NCBI GenBank assembly: GCA_002694885.1
Contig: NZNM01000150.1
Coordinates: 1-46,600 of the forward strand
Length of the DNA: 46,600 bases
Direction: 5' to 3'
DNA from: Opitutaceae bacterium
GTDB lineage: Bacteria > Verrucomicrobiota > Verrucomicrobiia > Opitutales > Opitutaceae
Within the stretch, counting starts at the first letter, position 1; each line of letters starts with the position of its first letter. The notes beneath the pieces were generated by a model. The model worked only from the letters and a program-made list of their open reading frames with translations, had not been told where the DNA came from and made no database searches. Shown here piece after piece: positions 46,056 through 46,600 of the stretch. Position numbers and translations under genes: made by a program.

Positions 46056-46207
46056 GTACCGAGCCCTCGGGCGACACTCGAGCGAAGCGAAGACACGGAA
46101 TTGGTTGGGAGCAAGTCCTTCGGACCCATGCTTCGCATGTCCCTTCTTCGCTCGTATCCTCGCTTCGTCAAACCCTGAGGGTTCTCATCTCGGTCGTAGA
46201 CTTCCAG

Positions 46208-46232
46208 ACGCAAAAAAGCTCCCATTGCAGTG
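46208..46232 (-). terminator. Weak terminator-like hairpin beyond the tRNA-Ser 3' end fragment
   Basis: On the minus strand GGGCTCAC, TGCA, ATGGGAGC, then TTTTTT (46232 down to 46210). The stem is imperfect (GCTC/GAGC plus some pairs). It lies 20 nt downstream of the tRNA 3' end at 46252-46275 in that tRNA's orientation, where a native tRNA terminator would be. Confidence 0.4.
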
Positions 46233-46251
46233 AGCCCATTCTTTGGAAAAC

Positions 46252-46275
46252 TGGCGGAGAGAGCGGGATTCGAAA
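46252..46275 (-). pseudogene. Detached 3' end of a tRNA-Ser gene (probable attachment site)
   Basis: Minus strand TTCGAATCCCGCTCTCTCC then GCCA: T-loop, 3' T-stem strand (CCCGC), acceptor 3' strand CTCTCC, discriminator G and CCA, as in tRNA-Ser genes. The T-stem partner (GCGGG) and everything 5' of it are absent; the sequence left of TTCGAA in that orientation is CAACCGAT. Chromosomal integration by tyrosine recombinases commonly leaves exactly such 3'-end copies. The remainder of the tRNA is not in this window. Confidence 0.65.
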
Positions 46276-46600
46276 TCGGTTGCTGCCTAGGCAACAAGAC
46301 CTTACCTAGGTAAATAGATGCATTAATTACCTTTTCGCTGCATTAACCTGCACTGATTATGACAGGAAAATGGCAGGAAATTAGGTGGGGGGCGGGGGTT
46401 TATTCGAGTAGCAGCCTTTGCATTAGTATCCATCAACAGCCCCAGAAAAAATTGTCGTCCTAACGGCTCTTATCCAAGTTTGGTTTCATCCTGAAAACGA
46501 ACACCATCATCACTTTAATTACAGCCACTGCCAACGTCGAGGTCCTTGTAGAACTAATCTTCCTTATAATTTGGAGGACGGGCAAATCGATAAGATTTTA
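46276..46600. other. AT-richer, gene-free stretch to the window end, possible edge of an integrated element
   Basis: No ORF of note. Two CCTAGG-centred palindromes, TGCCTAGGCA (46284-46293) and TTACCTAGGTAA (46302-46313), sit next to the tRNA end; TGCATTAA occurs twice (46319, 46339) and CAGGAAA twice (about 46363, 46374). A G-run follows at about 46386-46397. Base composition shifts to AT-rich compared with the core genes. These could be recombinase arm sites of an integrated element extending out of the window; this is inference. Confidence 0.35.

Noticed and set aside
45809-46309. Plus- and minus-strand ORFs of 86-166 residues in the right-hand patchwork
   Set aside because: They read through repeats and the tRNA-Ser 3' fragment (SGIRNR-type peptides) with no protein-family features.

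Overview
The window looks like chromosomal DNA from a marine-type Verrucomicrobiota, most likely class Opitutia (Opitutae). The clues are a fused lpxC-fabZ gene followed by lpxA, a 51-residue small basic protein of a type I recall from the Verrucomicrobiota/Chlamydiae lineage, a free-standing SWIB-domain protein, a type I sulfatase, TonB/ExbB and TolC envelope genes, and lipid A synthesis that implies an outer membrane. This placement is inferred from gene content; no 16S gene is present. Most of the window is dense core genome.

Layout. 1-3202 (minus): ribulokinase araB (cut by the window edge), lpxA and lpxC-fabZ. 3336-7440: efp (plus), a pyrimidine nucleoside phosphorylase (minus) and argS (plus). 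7589-15928 (plus): a GYF-domain membrane protein, a YihY/BrkB protein, a PpiD/SurA-like chaperone, a zinc ribbon, a CPBP protease, a TolC-type outer membrane protein, a YfcE-type phosphoesterase and an EEP-family hydrolase. 15984-17328: SWIB protein and a NarL-type response regulator. 17376-20709: an exbB-tonB pair followed by two decayed tonB paralogues with tRNA-Ser(CGA) on the opposite strand between them; TACAnnTGTA dyads lie upstream of exbB and of the first decayed copy. 20830-22460: tsf and rpsB. 22708-23190: an initiator-type tRNA-Met, a decayed GIY-YIG endonuclease gene and a second copy of the tRNA 3' half. 23287-31094: sulfatase, usp, glgC, a small HTH protein, cysN, cysD and an aminotransferase. 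31195-37725 (minus): ftsH, tilS, serS, trmL, thrH and smpB. 37821-41575: rpoZ, cutA, small basic protein, M23 peptidase, a lipoprotein and hemW. 41648-45601: an IPT/TIG lipoprotein, a TPP riboswitch with thiC, and a PhnP-like metallo-beta-lactamase. 45602-46600 has no intact gene and is a patchwork of repeats, a GIY-YIG fragment and a tRNA-Ser 3' end.

Working units visible from spacing and overlap: lpxC-fabZ/lpxA (lipid A plus fatty acid dehydration), ppiD-like/zinc ribbon, CPBP/tolC/phosphoesterase (4-bp overlap, then 10 nt), rpsB/tsf, glgC/usp, cysD/cysN and perhaps the HTH protein (sulfate activation), serS/tilS/ftsH, and smpB/thrH/trmL.

The most unusual structure is the tRNA-associated mobile DNA. 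At tRNA-Met the 3' half of the tRNA plus its downstream hairpin is duplicated with a period of 356 bp, and the GIY-YIG gene sits exactly between the copies. Near the right end, a truncated second GIY-YIG gene, a 31-nt repeat shared with the tRNA-Ser(CGA) flank, and a tRNA-Ser 3' end with its own terminator but no 5' part suggest past integrations and an island edge leaving the window. Also notable are a nucleoside phosphorylase lacking its signature phosphate-binding loop and a set of candidate BlaI/CopY-like operators at the tonB cluster.
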